From positions 106,776 to 170,775 of the forward strand of contig NZ_JH376625.1 of NCBI RefSeq assembly GCF_000233955.1: a stretch of 64,000 nucleotides of DNA, read 5' to 3'. The translations under genes were made by a program, and so were the position numbers. The stretch comes from Paraprevotella clara YIT 11840 (lineage in GTDB: Bacteria > Bacteroidota > Bacteroidia > Bacteroidales > Bacteroidaceae). Shown here in pieces: positions 8,147-17,209 of the stretch; the stretch's first letter is position 1; the number at the start of each line of letters is the position of its first letter. Below the pieces are notes generated by a model. The model was not told the DNA's origin. It did no database searches and was given only the letters and a program-made list of their open reading frames with translations.

Positions 8147-10174
8147 ATGGAACGGAAAGGAAACTGTAGCAGTGAGAATGTTTTGTATTATGCCCGGATA
8201 TTGTTCGTGTGGTTTTGTCTTTTGGGACAAGTGGGCCATGTCGCGGCAAAACGTTTGAAAGTGGAAGTGGAAACGCCCGGGACGTTACCGGAACTGGTGG
8301 GGAAGAAAGCCAAATACAAGGTGACGGACCTGACGCTGAAAGGAACATTGAACGGGAGGGATTTGTGCTTCCTGCGCGAAATGGCCGGGAGGGACAAAGA
8401 GCGGCAATCCACACCGGGACGTTTGCGCGTGTTGGACATGCGGGACGTTTCTTTTGCCCGTGGCGGAGGAGGGTACGTAAGACACGGGGAATGGAGAGAG
8501 GTGCAGGGAGAGCATACGCTTCCGCCTTATTTGTTCAGCGAATGTGGATTGACGCATATCGATTTGCCCGAACGGTTGGACACCATCGCGGAAGGGGCTT
8601 TGGGAGCCACACGGATCAGTAGGATCGTGTTGCCGGAAAATGTGTTTGTGGGTGCTTCTGCCTTTTATGGGAGCAGCGAATTGGTGGAAGTGGTTTTCCC
8701 CCGGCAGGCGAGGGGCGTCTGGAAGGGTGCTTTCGAAGGATGTGCCCAATTGAAAACCTTGTCGTTGAATCATGTGGACTTTATCAGCGGAGGTGCTTTC
8801 CAGAAGATGCCGGCCGTGGAGCGGATTGAGGTGAACGGAGACGTGGGACAACTCGACGGGTGGCGCACTTTTGCCGAATGCCCGCAGTTGAAGCGTGTGG
8901 ATTTCCATGGCGTAGTCTTGGGAACGGGAGGCCCCACGTTGCTGGCGGACTGTCCCCGGTTGGAACAGGTGGTGTTCCATGGCGATATATTGAGTACGGG
9001 TCTCGGCGCGGCAGAGCATTGCCCTTTGTTTGAAGGATATACCGTGAAAGGAAAGGTTCTGCGCAGCCAGCATAAAGACTTCGTTCCGCAAGTATCGGAT
9101 GAAGAACGTCTGGAGGGACGCGGTTTGGCCGACTTCATGAGCCGGTTCGCGCCGGTTGTACGCCGGATTTGGGCACACGGTGGAGGGGTGATGGGCTATA
9201 TGAAGAAGACCTCAGCTCCTTGGTTTTATCGTTCGGCCTGTGCTTGGGCATCTGAGGGGAGAGACGAGGAGGCTTTGGCGCATTTGGACATCGCAATAAA
9301 GTTGGGATTTGCCAAGTATGACCTGATAAAGGGCGGCAAGGAGTGGGATGCCCTGCGCGGAAATCCGGAGTTTCAAGCCCTTGTGGAAAAGGTGCGTGAA
9401 GTGGGGGACTACCTTTATGTGTTGAAGAAGTCCCCGGCCTATCGGGAAGATACCCGTCCGATGCCTGCATTTACGTACCAATCGGCCACGGACAGTAATT
9501 TGGTACGTGTGCGCCGCTATTTCAATTTGGATAGCATAGCCGGCGACGGCGACGAAATCAGCCAAATCAAGAATCTGATGTATTGGTTGCATGATGCCAT
9601 CCGTCACGACGGAGGTTCGATGTGGCCGGACTGTGCACGGAACTCGATAGCCATGTATGAATTGTGCAAGCGGGAAGGGCGCGGGCTGAATTGCCGTTTT
9701 CTGGCACAGGTGCTCAGTGAGATGTATCTGGCCATGGGATTCCCGTCACGCTTCGTGACGTGCCAGTCGAAAGCGTATGATACCGACACCGATTGCCATG
9801 TCATCAATATGGTGTGGAGCCGCCAGTTGGGGAAATGGATATGGATGGACGCGTCTTTTGCAGCTTACGTCACCGACGAAAACGGTCTGTTGTTGCATCC
9901 GGGCGAGGTGCGTGAGCGGCTGATCAAGGGGCTCCCTTTGGTATTGAACGAGGATGCGAACTGGAACCATAAGACCAAGCAGACCAAAGAAGGATATTTG
10001 GAGAATTACATGGCCAAGAACCTTTATATGCTTGATGCCCACCTTGAAAGCCGGTTTGAGACGGAGCCTGCTGACGGGTTGGGAAGTCCTCGAATGTATT
10101 TGGTGCCGGAGGGATTCTGGCCGTTATCCGGACATACTACCTATGACGACCGTTATTTCTGGCAAGCTCCTTAG
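8147..10174 (+). CDS. Exported leucine-rich-repeat and transglutaminase-like protein
   Basis: 675 residues with an N-terminal hydrophobic stretch (about 14-32) serving as signal peptide or anchor. Residues about 100-300 hold BspA-type leucine-rich repeats (blocks such as ISRIVLPENVFVGASAF and LKRVDFHGVVL). A helical TPR-like part (about 350-420) follows. Residues about 440-600 look like a transglutaminase/papain-fold domain: Cys516 in GLNCRFLAQ, His551 in DTDCHVINMVW and Asp568 in IWMDASF, the right order and spacing for a catalytic triad. The substrate is unknown; the domain could be a cysteine protease or amidase rather than a cross-linking enzyme. It precedes the ECF sigma gene group on the same strand, but a 319-base gap with a palindrome separates them. 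Confidence 0.75.
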   Translation: MERKGNCSSENVLYYARILFVWFCLLGQVGHVAAKRLKVEVETPGTLPELVGKKAKYKVTDLTLKGTLNGRDLCFLREMAGRDKERQSTPGRLRVLDMRDVSFARGGGGYVRHGEWREVQGEHTLPPYLFSECGLTHIDLPERLDTIAEGALGATRISRIVLPENVFVGASAFYGSSELVEVVFPRQARGVWKGAFEGCAQLKTLSLNHVDFISGGAFQKMPAVERIEVNGDVGQLDGWRTFAECPQLKRVDFHGVVLGTGGPTLLADCPRLEQVVFHGDILSTGLGAAEHCPLFEGYTVKGKVLRSQHKDFVPQVSDEERLEGRGLADFMSRFAPVVRRIWAHGGGVMGYMKKTSAPWFYRSACAWASEGRDEEALAHLDIAIKLGFAKYDLIKGGKEWDALRGNPEFQALVEKVREVGDYLYVLKKSPAYREDTRPMPAFTYQSATDSNLVRVRRYFNLDSIAGDGDEISQIKNLMYWLHDAIRHDGGSMWPDCARNSIAMYELCKREGRGLNCRFLAQVLSEMYLAMGFPSRFVTCQSKAYDTDTDCHVINMVWSRQLGKWIWMDASFAAYVTDENGLLLHPGEVRERLIKGLPLVLNEDANWNHKTKQTKEGYLENYMAKNLYMLDAHLESRFETEPADGLGSPRMYLVPEGFWPLSGHTTYDDRYFWQAP

Positions 10175-10254
10175 TTCGGTGCAAGGCCGGGATGAAGGAC
10201 GTGTATGGATCAAGGGGCTGTTTTTTCCACGGGAAAAAGCGGCCCGATTTTTCT

Positions 10255-10315
10255 GCGCCAAACGAAAAATCAATCTCAGGCGAACGATTTTTCGTTCGCC
10301 TGAGATTGATTTTCC
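10255..10315. repeat. Dispersed palindromic element, copy 1
   Basis: A perfect 22-base inverted repeat (10266-10287 and 10292-10313) with a TTTT loop, led by GCGCCAAACG. The same lead and arms recur at 30135-30196, and shortened forms at 48074-48101 and 63778-63805. It may end the upstream transcript. The rest of the 319-base gap (10175-10493) shows no convincing gene. Confidence 0.8.
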
Positions 10316-10493
10316 GATGTCAGCCGGGTGATTTTCGGGGGAACTCCACTGCCCGAAACCGTTTCTATCGTATTGTAGGAGGATGGGCGTGGCATGCCTT
10401 GTTTTTTCTTTGAACGAAATGCCTTGTGGCGTGTATTTCCTTATGACACGTGTTGCAAGTACAAACATTATTCATGGTAGAAACAGAAAGAAT

Positions 10494-11666
10494 ATGAGAA
10501 GGACGTTGATTGTTTCGTGGGCGGTGGTTGTGGCGCTTTGCGCGTCGGCACAGAAACCGCAGGAGATAAAAGGAATCGTGGAAGAGGCGCACGACTCGCT
10601 CTGGTATGCTGGCCAGGTTAAGGCTTGGCAAAGAGAGGTGGACGCAGACGAGCAGGATGAAAAGGCATGGCGCAACCTGTTTGAGGCTGCCTGGGGGCTG
10701 AATTCTTGTTCCCGTGGAAAGAACGATGGAGGGATACCCCGTATCCTGGAGCGTATGGAACGGGCTATTCCGGAGACTTATACCTATAATATATGTGCTT
10801 ACCGCGCCTCCCAGGGGCCTGACAACAAGTTTGCGGAGAAGGCGATGACCCTGTTGCCGGACGATATTTCAGACCGTGGATACGATGCCGTGTTGGGATA
10901 TCTTTGGATGATGGGGGAAACGGACGGGACAGGATGGAAGGCCGGGCTTTTCAATGACATCCTGCGTCGCCAGTATGAGCATGGCAAATATCCTTCGTTT
11001 ATCCTGCGTTTCGGTTACAACCAGTTGCAAGGGATGGCCGAAGGCGGGCTTTTCTTTGGCAACGGCGACGCGGAGCTTTTCGACAAGCTCATGTTGCAGC
11101 GTGCGATGCGTGTGCATACGGACAAGGTGGTGGTCGTGATTCCTTTTCTGTCCATACGGTCCTATCGCGACGCTTTGTGCCGGCAGTTGGGGATTCCTCC
11201 CTTTCCCGGGCGCGAGGTCAGAACGGAAGAAGAGTTCAAGGCGGCTGTGCAAGAGATGGTGAAATACGTCATCCGCGAATCCGGTCGTCCGGCTTACTTC
11301 TCGCCGGGTTCGCAGTGGGCCGTGCAGGGCATAGCCCGCAAACTTTATAATGAGGGATTGGTGTATCGGTACAGTGAGGAGCCTTATGACAATGTTTCGG
11401 CAGCCCAACGTCATGTAGAACGGGATTATCATTTCGATTACCTGACCGAACCGGCCTTCCGTGTGGAGACATGGTGGTCGGGGAGCGAGATGTTGCTGCT
11501 GAACTACACGGTCATGTTGGGCCCGTTGGTGCAGTCGTATAGAGAATCGGGTAATCAGGAGCGTGCCGACTGGCTTTACCGGATATTGAAAGCTTCGGTG
11601 GAGAACGGCGGGTTTTCAGCCGCGAAGAAAAAGGAGTATTTGGACTATTTGGAGAAATGGCGGTAA
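10494..11666 (+). CDS. Secreted helical protein of unknown function, cotranscribed with an ECF sigma factor
   Basis: 390 residues from the ATG at 10494, chosen because it opens a clean signal peptide (MRRTLIVSWAVVVALCASAQ, cleavage after ASA); the frame extends further upstream without one. The mature part is largely helical with TPR-like stretches (KAWRNLFEAAWGLNS, NQERADWLYRILKAS). I do not recognise a family. Its 3' end overlaps the sigma-factor gene by 10 bases, so the two are probably translationally coupled; a role in sensing or executing an envelope response is inference from that position only. Confidence 0.7.
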   Translation: MRRTLIVSWAVVVALCASAQKPQEIKGIVEEAHDSLWYAGQVKAWQREVDADEQDEKAWRNLFEAAWGLNSCSRGKNDGGIPRILERMERAIPETYTYNICAYRASQGPDNKFAEKAMTLLPDDISDRGYDAVLGYLWMMGETDGTGWKAGLFNDILRRQYEHGKYPSFILRFGYNQLQGMAEGGLFFGNGDAELFDKLMLQRAMRVHTDKVVVVIPFLSIRSYRDALCRQLGIPPFPGREVRTEEEFKAAVQEMVKYVIRESGRPAYFSPGSQWAVQGIARKLYNEGLVYRYSEEPYDNVSAAQRHVERDYHFDYLTEPAFRVETWWSGSEMLLLNYTVMLGPLVQSYRESGNQERADWLYRILKASVENGGFSAAKKKEYLDYLEKWR

Positions 11667-12244
11667 AAATAAACTTCAGGCCGTCGTTGCGGAAACTATC
11701 GGACGAGGAATTGATGGGACGTGTGCGGCGAACGGGTGACGAAAAGGCTTTCGATGAACTTTACCGTCGTTATGCCCGACGCCTGCACGGCTTTTTCTTC
11801 CGTATGCTGGGACGGGAAGAGCAGTTGGCAGCGGACTTCACGCAGGAGCTGTTCTTGCGCGTATGGGCGGCAAGGGGGCGGTATGAATGCGGACGGGAGT
11901 TATGTCCTTGGTTTTTCACGATGGCCTATAATCTGTGCCGGAATGAATACCGTTTCCGGAATATTGCGGTCGGTTTTGCGGAAGAGGTGCGTGGCGGGCC
12001 GGATACGTATGAGGAACAGCCGGAACTTCGGATGGACATCCGGATGTTCGACCGCGAACTTTCCGCATTGTTGGACAAGTTGCCTCCGGAACAACGTGTG
12101 TTGTTTGCTTTGCGTTATGAAGAGGAACTTACGGTACCGCAACTGGCCGAGGTAATGGGTATTCCGGAGGGTACGGTGAAATCGCGTCTTCATTATTTAT
12201 TGCAATACTTAAGAAAGAAATTGAAGGTTTATGAAACACTTTGA
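11657..12244 (+). CDS. ECF-type RNA polymerase sigma factor
   Basis: 195 residues with only regions 2 and 4, as in extracytoplasmic-function sigma factors. Region 2: FDELYRRYARRLHGFF and DFTQELFLRVW. Region 4: LPPEQRVLFALRYEE and the helix-turn-helix PQLAEVMGIPEGTVKSRLHY. It directs polymerase to a dedicated promoter set. It overlaps the secreted protein upstream by 10 bases and a membrane protein downstream by 14 bases. No SusC-type receptor or classical FecR anti-sigma gene accompanies it, so the next gene is the most likely regulator. Confidence 0.93.
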   Translation: MAVKINFRPSLRKLSDEELMGRVRRTGDEKAFDELYRRYARRLHGFFFRMLGREEQLAADFTQELFLRVWAARGRYECGRELCPWFFTMAYNLCRNEYRFRNIAVGFAEEVRGGPDTYEEQPELRMDIRMFDRELSALLDKLPPEQRVLFALRYEEELTVPQLAEVMGIPEGTVKSRLHYLLQYLRKKLKVYETL

Positions 12245-12698
12245 GGAACAAGTCTCACAGGCAGCCGCACGGCTGCGGAATGAAGAAAACAGCCGTTTGC
12301 GTGTGCCGCGGAATCCCCGTCGGTCCGGAGGCATTTCCTGGGGATGGGTGGCTACGCCGGTGGCCGCCGTGGCCGGTCTGTTGTGGGGAGTGGAGTTGGG
12401 ACGGATGTCCGGTGAATCTTCGTTGCAGCAGGTGTCGCAGGTGATAGATACGGTGATACGCCGCGAGGTCGTGCGTGACACGGTTTATTCCGTTCGTCCC
12501 GAGAGCAAAGTCGCATCGTGGCAGGTCGGGGAGAAAGGCAAACGGAGCCGGGGGGACTGCGCCCGTTCGCCGGATACAGGCGGAAAGCCGGAAACAGGGA
12601 CTGGGGACGAGACTTTACAGGCGCGGACGGGGAAATGTGTTTTGGAAGACGGCATCGACTATTCCATGCTCTGGGAGGCTGTGAAAGCAGGTAAGTGA
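12231..12698 (+). CDS. Single-pass membrane protein, possible anti-sigma partner
   Basis: 155 residues: a charged N-terminal tail of about 35 residues (MKHFEEQVSQAAARLRNEE), one membrane helix around 37-57 (WVATPVAAVAGLLWGVEL), then a polar C-terminal part with VIDTVIRREVVRDTVY. It begins 14 bases inside the sigma-factor gene. Small one-helix proteins immediately after an ECF sigma gene often act as anti-sigma factors with a cytoplasmic N-terminus; no recognisable zinc-binding anti-sigma motif is present, so this is inference from size, topology and position. Confidence 0.65.
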   Translation: MKHFEEQVSQAAARLRNEENSRLRVPRNPRRSGGISWGWVATPVAAVAGLLWGVELGRMSGESSLQQVSQVIDTVIRREVVRDTVYSVRPESKVASWQVGEKGKRSRGDCARSPDTGGKPETGTGDETLQARTGKCVLEDGIDYSMLWEAVKAGK

Positions 12699-12759
12699 CA
12701 TCTTAAAGTGGATTTTTCAGTATATATTTCGGTAAAAGTCCTCTTTTTACCGTATTTTC

Positions 12760-12790
12760 TTTGGTTTTCATACGGACTATGGTAACTTTG
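12760..12790 (+). promoter_or_regulatory. Promoter with -33 TTTG and -7 TAACTTTG
   Basis: TTTG (12760-12763) and TAACTTTG (12783-12790) are separated by 19 bases, a textbook Bacteroidetes housekeeping promoter. It overlaps the longer in-frame start of the next gene and so supports the start at 12854. Confidence 0.75.
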
Positions 12791-12853
12791 TCTTCACTAA
12801 TTGCCAAGTGTATTAATAGTATTTATAATTCCAAAAAAAGAAAGAGAATAATA

Positions 12854-15505
12854 ATGAAGAGAAATCTACTTTTATCCACTTTGTTGCTGGCTTCGGCTTC
12901 GATGGCAGCGCAGGGTTTTGACGGTTCGTTCAACGAGCCTTGGGAAACTTGTTATCCCGATGGGGTAAACGCCGTTGGTTTGCAACCGAAAGGTTGGATG
13001 GCCTCCAGCGTGTGCAAAAACTTTTTTATCACGATTACAGAAGAACTTGTGGCTCCGGATACCGACCGTAGGGAGGAGGTTAACGGCCATTCCGTTAAGA
13101 TGTGGAACAACTATGTAGGAATGTTTGGTATTGGAGCAACGGCGCCGGGATATATAACATTAGGAACATCTTGGGCGTATGGTGATGTGACGAATGTGGG
13201 CAAACCGGAAGATACCAGTGATGGAGGATCCTATGGGGGGATTGAGTTCACTTCCCGTCCCGATTCATTGGTGTTCTATGCAAAGCGTACGCATGCGCAG
13301 GAAGCACCTGCAAACGGTTCCTTTAACTCGAAAGAGAAAGCCATGGCCATCTTTTATTCTTGGACTGGAACTACTTCTTCCAAAGTTATAACCGGAATGA
13401 GCAATGCGCCGGTGGAGATAGATATGATAGACCGGGAGAAAGATATTTTAGGCATGCCTACGGGTAGTGAAGTGACAGGGGATGCTAAATTGGTGGCTTC
13501 TGTAGAATATCCCATCGAGGGTGACATTGAAAATTGGACGCGTCAGTCTGTGGCTATTGATTATAAGTCGGATGGGAATCCGGAAAAGATGAACATCATA
13601 TTCTCGGCTTCCGATTATTTCAATCGTTCGGAATTGGGTACGGGTAATGCCCTTTATGTAGATGATGTGCAGTTGGTGTACAATTCACGTCTGAAATCTC
13701 TCGTAGTAGACGGCAAGGAAGTGAACGGATTCTCCGACGGTGTGTTCGATTACCAACTGCCTGCCGACTTGCAGGGTAAGGACATCATGGCTACGGCTTT
13801 CGGTAAGGACGCGACAGTGGAAACCGTTACGGAAGGCAATGTGACGACCATTACGGTGAAGGATGAAACGGCTATGGGTGAGAAGGTAAACACTTACACT
13901 TTGACGTTTAAGGGAGTGAGTGCCGAAATCCAGTTGCCTGCCGAGATTCCGGCGTTGACTTATGGCGACGAGGTGGATGGTTTGGGCTTTATTTCCAATA
14001 ATACTAAGGACGCTTTGGCGTACAGTTTCTCCAAGGAAGGCGTGCTCGAAGTGGGCGAAGACGGAAAGCTTCGTGCTGTCGGTGCGGGCGAGGTCGTAGT
14101 GACCGCCAGCCAACCGGGCAGCGATGATTTCACTCCGGCTGAATCCGAACCCATGACATTGACCGTGGCGAAAGCACCGCTCAACGTGTCGCTGGCCGAT
14201 GATGCTTGGACATGGCGTGGTATAGCTGTGTCTACGTCTAACATGGACAAGGGGAAATGCCATTATACTTTCGTTTATGACGGGTGGAAATGGAATGATG
14301 CAGAAAAAGACGCTTCTGAGGTTTTGTCCAAGTTGCCCACGGTATCGGCATCTGCACCGAAAGATGCGGAAGCTGTAGGTAGCGAACGTGCGGCTAAGTT
14401 GAGTGGCGGTGCGGCAGAGAACTACGATTTGAAATTTGCCGAAGATGCGAAATTCAAGGTGGTAAAGAATAAGGTAGGCGTGTATGTCAAATACGGTAGC
14501 AACACTTTATCTACGGCTTACGATGACGAAAAATATCGTACGGTAAACGCCGCTGTGGGACAAGAAGAATATATCTTCACGACCGGCTATTCTGATGTGG
14601 TGTATGATGATGAGGACGTTTTGGCGGCTTTGGCCACCCAACCCGAAGTGGTGTGCAACGTGAACAAGGATGCCGTTGTGGGCGACGAGTTCCCGGTATC
14701 AGTCAAGTTGCCCGAAAAAGTTTCTTTCGACAATTTTGAACTTGTCAGCATTGTGCCCGATGTGGCCAAGCTTGTTATGGCTGAGAGCCCGGGCATTACG
14801 GTGACAGTGCCTGAGACGGTGACTTACGGTGATGAATTTACGTTGGTGACCAACGAACACGGGATTACGTACAATAGCACTGTCTTGACTTCCGGGGTGG
14901 TAAGCATGACTACAAAAGGCGTGGTTACGGCCAAGAAAGCCGGAAAGGCGGAACTGGTAGTGACTACGACAGCTAAGACGATAGACGGTGTGGATTATGG
15001 TGCCACTACTACAAAGGTTGCTTTCGACATCCAGAAGGCTGCCCTCACTATCAAGGCCAACGATGTGGAGGTCAATCTTGACGGTGACCTGTCCGAGACG
15101 TATGAACTCGTGTATGAAGGGTTCGTGAACAAAGACAAGGCTGAGACGGTATTTACCGACATGCCCGTGGCTACGGTGAATTTGCCCGAACCGTTGACGG
15201 CCGGCACTTACCCCATCAAGGTGTCCGTGAGCGAAGAACCGGAGAATTATGTGGTGACTACGGTAGACGGTACATTGACTGTCAAGGACGGTTCTTCCGT
15301 TGCGGGTGTGAGCAGTAAGAATGACAAAGTGGCTTATGCCAATGGCAACCTTTACGTTCCTTGCGGCGGACGCGTGGAAATATACGCCCTGACAGGAGCT
15401 TTGGTCGGTCGGTATGAAGGCGCTGTTATTCCGGTAGCTTTGCGTACCAATACATTATACATCGTGAAGACCCAAAAGGGTGCTTTCCGTTTGTGGGTGA
15501 AATAA
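12854..15505 (+). CDS. Secreted surface protein: PCMD-like domain, Ig-like modules, Por-type C-terminal tail
   Basis: 883 residues from ATG 12854, chosen for its signal peptide (MKRNLLLSTLLLASASMAAQ) and because the promoter overlaps the longer frame. Residues about 20-280 resemble the putative carbohydrate metabolism (PCMD) beta-sandwich domain, ending in NALYVDDVQLVYN. Then come Ig-like or MBG-like modules marked by TYGDEVDG, TYGDEFTL and KAALTIKANDVEV. The final 60 residues (VEIYALTGALVGRYEG, then TLYIVKTQKGAFRLWVK) look like a type IX secretion sorting tail. It is probably displayed on or released from the surface and may bind glycans. It has its own promoter and terminator, so is monocistronic. 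Confidence 0.72.
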   Translation: MKRNLLLSTLLLASASMAAQGFDGSFNEPWETCYPDGVNAVGLQPKGWMASSVCKNFFITITEELVAPDTDRREEVNGHSVKMWNNYVGMFGIGATAPGYITLGTSWAYGDVTNVGKPEDTSDGGSYGGIEFTSRPDSLVFYAKRTHAQEAPANGSFNSKEKAMAIFYSWTGTTSSKVITGMSNAPVEIDMIDREKDILGMPTGSEVTGDAKLVASVEYPIEGDIENWTRQSVAIDYKSDGNPEKMNIIFSASDYFNRSELGTGNALYVDDVQLVYNSRLKSLVVDGKEVNGFSDGVFDYQLPADLQGKDIMATAFGKDATVETVTEGNVTTITVKDETAMGEKVNTYTLTFKGVSAEIQLPAEIPALTYGDEVDGLGFISNNTKDALAYSFSKEGVLEVGEDGKLRAVGAGEVVVTASQPGSDDFTPAESEPMTLTVAKAPLNVSLADDAWTWRGIAVSTSNMDKGKCHYTFVYDGWKWNDAEKDASEVLSKLPTVSASAPKDAEAVGSERAAKLSGGAAENYDLKFAEDAKFKVVKNKVGVYVKYGSNTLSTAYDDEKYRTVNAAVGQEEYIFTTGYSDVVYDDEDVLAALATQPEVVCNVNKDAVVGDEFPVSVKLPEKVSFDNFELVSIVPDVAKLVMAESPGITVTVPETVTYGDEFTLVTNEHGITYNSTVLTSGVVSMTTKGVVTAKKAGKAELVVTTTAKTIDGVDYGATTTKVAFDIQKAALTIKANDVEVNLDGDLSETYELVYEGFVNKDKAETVFTDMPVATVNLPEPLTAGTYPIKVSVSEEPENYVVTTVDGTLTVKDGSSVAGVSSKNDKVAYANGNLYVPCGGRVEIYALTGALVGRYEGAVIPVALRTNTLYIVKTQKGAFRLWVK

Positions 15506-15545
15506 GTTAAGACGTGTCGGCTTTAGATGCCGTACACGTATAATA

Positions 15546-15604
15546 ATCCCCTTATTCTTTCTCTTTCCGGATTGGAGAGGATGGAATAAGGGGATCTTTT
15601 TTTA
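15546..15604 (+). terminator. Terminator between convergent genes
   Basis: Perfect 12-base arms, ATCCCCTTATTC at 15546-15557 and the complement at 15584-15595, followed by CTTTTTTT. The T run abuts the stop of the convergent fucosidase gene. Confidence 0.85.
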
Positions 15605-16999
15605 GTCGCGGCGTTCGTTATACACGCCTATTTCATTCAGGTACATGCGTTCGTTTTCGTTCTTCTTGGTGAAAGTGACTTTGACTTTGTTTCCCCAGAC
15701 TTCATCGAAGCGGTGCACTTTTACTTTTCCGTCTTTCGGAGTCACGGGAATCTCATGCCAAACTCCGTCTTTGAGGTAGTGCACGCGATAGCTGCTGAAA
15801 CTCTGGTTGTCATCCACCAATGAAATCATGTTGAACGGGCGCGTGTGTTCAAATTCCACTTCGTACCATGGTTCTTTGATTCTCGGATTGGAATGCCAGG
15901 CCGATCCGAAGTTGTCGTCGTTTCCGAAATCCATGATGAAGGAATCGTAACTCCAACTGGAATTGGCCGGACGGTGTTTGGCGATGTTTTCTGCCGTAAT
16001 CGGACGTTCGTATTCGCCCAACGTCATTTCGCCACCTTCTTTTCCTTTCCAAAGGCGGCCGATTTCCTTCAACGCCTCCAAGGCATTGTCATCAATCAGT
16101 CCGTCCCGGTTGGGCGACACGTTGAGGATGAAGGTGCAGTATGCTTTGTTGAAAGGTATCAGGTTCTCGTTGACAATCCATTCGGGAGATTTCACGTCCG
16201 TTGTGGGGAAGTCGCTTTTCCAGAACCACGACGAGTTCAGCGGCAGGCACGACAAGGCCGGCATCCGGTTGGTGTCTTTGGAGATGTGTTGTCCGGCATT
16301 CTGTTCGAAGGACTTGATGTCGGTGTAGAACAATGCGTCCTGTGGGTATTTGGCAGAGTTCAAGTCCATGACGAGGCAGTTCGGCTGGAGCTGTTTAATG
16401 AAGTGATAGATGTCGTCGAACGGGACTTCTTCGTATGAAATGCGCGACCAAGGAGCGTCCCAACCGTCGATGATGAGGGCGGAAATGGGGCCGTAGTTAG
16501 TCAGCAGCTCCTTCAATTGATTTTTAATCAAATCTATATGGTTGCGGTTGATAAATCCCGGACGTAAACGATGGTGCGTGTCGAGGATGGAATAATATAA
16601 CATCACGTCCAACCCTTTTTTACGGAAAGCGTCTACGTATTCCCGTACCACGTCTCGTTTCAGGGGACCGTTCATGACGTTGTATTCCGTAGTCTTCGTG
16701 TCCCAAATGCAATAACCACTGTGGTGTTTTGTGGTCAGGCATCCGAATTTCATTCCTGCACTAAGGGCTGCTTCGGCCCATTGGTTACAGTCCAGTTTCT
16801 TCGGGTAGAAGGTTTCGGCCGGCATGTCGGGGGCGGGCCAGTCTTCGTCCACGAATGAGGGCATGTTGAAATGAATGAACATACCGAACTTCTCATTGAC
16901 GAATTTCTGTTGCATGGCTTTCAGGTTGTCTTGGGCAAGGACCGAGCCACACACTGCACAGGCTAACATGAGCAGCATGCTTCTTAAACTTTTGCACAT
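15602..16999 (-). CDS. GH29 alpha-L-fucosidase-like glycosidase
   Basis: 465 residues with signal peptide (cleavage near VLAQ, residue 22). The catalytic barrel carries the GH29 marks KFGMFIHFNMPSF, CLTTKHHSGYCIWDT and ALIIDGWDAPW, in which Asp178 is the expected nucleophile. The last 130 residues (SFIMDFGNDDN to MYLNEIGVY) form a discoidin-like beta-sandwich. Family enzymes release alpha-linked fucose from glycans, probably in the periplasm or outside the cell. It lies downstream of the GH2 fusion gene on the same strand, but a terminator and a separate -7 box in the 210-base gap suggest its own transcript. Linkage specificity is not readable. Confidence 0.88.
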   Translation of the reverse strand: MCKSLRSMLLMLACAVCGSVLAQDNLKAMQQKFVNEKFGMFIHFNMPSFVDEDWPAPDMPAETFYPKKLDCNQWAEAALSAGMKFGCLTTKHHSGYCIWDTKTTEYNVMNGPLKRDVVREYVDAFRKKGLDVMLYYSILDTHHRLRPGFINRNHIDLIKNQLKELLTNYGPISALIIDGWDAPWSRISYEEVPFDDIYHFIKQLQPNCLVMDLNSAKYPQDALFYTDIKSFEQNAGQHISKDTNRMPALSCLPLNSSWFWKSDFPTTDVKSPEWIVNENLIPFNKAYCTFILNVSPNRDGLIDDNALEALKEIGRLWKGKEGGEMTLGEYERPITAENIAKHRPANSSWSYDSFIMDFGNDDNFGSAWHSNPRIKEPWYEVEFEHTRPFNMISLVDDNQSFSSYRVHYLKDGVWHEIPVTPKDGKVKVHRFDEVWGNKVKVTFTKKNENERMYLNEIGVYNERRD

Positions 17000-17048
17000 A
17001 AATGATGAATGTTTTTAATGGTTATAAAAAAATAGTTTCTTTCTCAAG

Positions 17049-17056
17049 CAAAGGTA
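17049..17056 (-). promoter_or_regulatory. -7 box (TACCTTTG) for the GH29 gene
   Basis: Reverse-strand TACCTTTG lies 49 bases before the GH29 start. A TTTG (17073-17076 on the reverse strand) lies 16 bases further up, slightly closer than usual. Confidence 0.55.
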
Positions 17057-17129
17057 TGTATTCCGCAGCTTTCAAAAAGTTGATGGATGCTTCAAATAAT
17101 GTAATAGCTGCACCAAAACGGGGGAAGAG

Positions 17130-17189
17130 AAAAAGAAACGTACACTTCCGGCTGTTGGATAATGTGGTTTTATCTGCGGAAGTGTACGT
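17130..17189 (-). terminator. Terminator after the GH2 fusion gene
   Basis: Perfect 13-base arms (17138-17150 and 17177-17189, ACGTACACTTCCG and its complement). On the reverse strand the second arm runs into TTTCTTTTTC. Confidence 0.75.
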
Positions 17190-17209
17190 GAATCTGTTTG
17201 TGAAAGCGG

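Noticed and set aside
10124..10468. Reverse frame of 114 codons over palindrome copy 1
   Set aside because: Its only similarity to another frame in the window comes from the palindrome; it also overlaps the end of a real gene.
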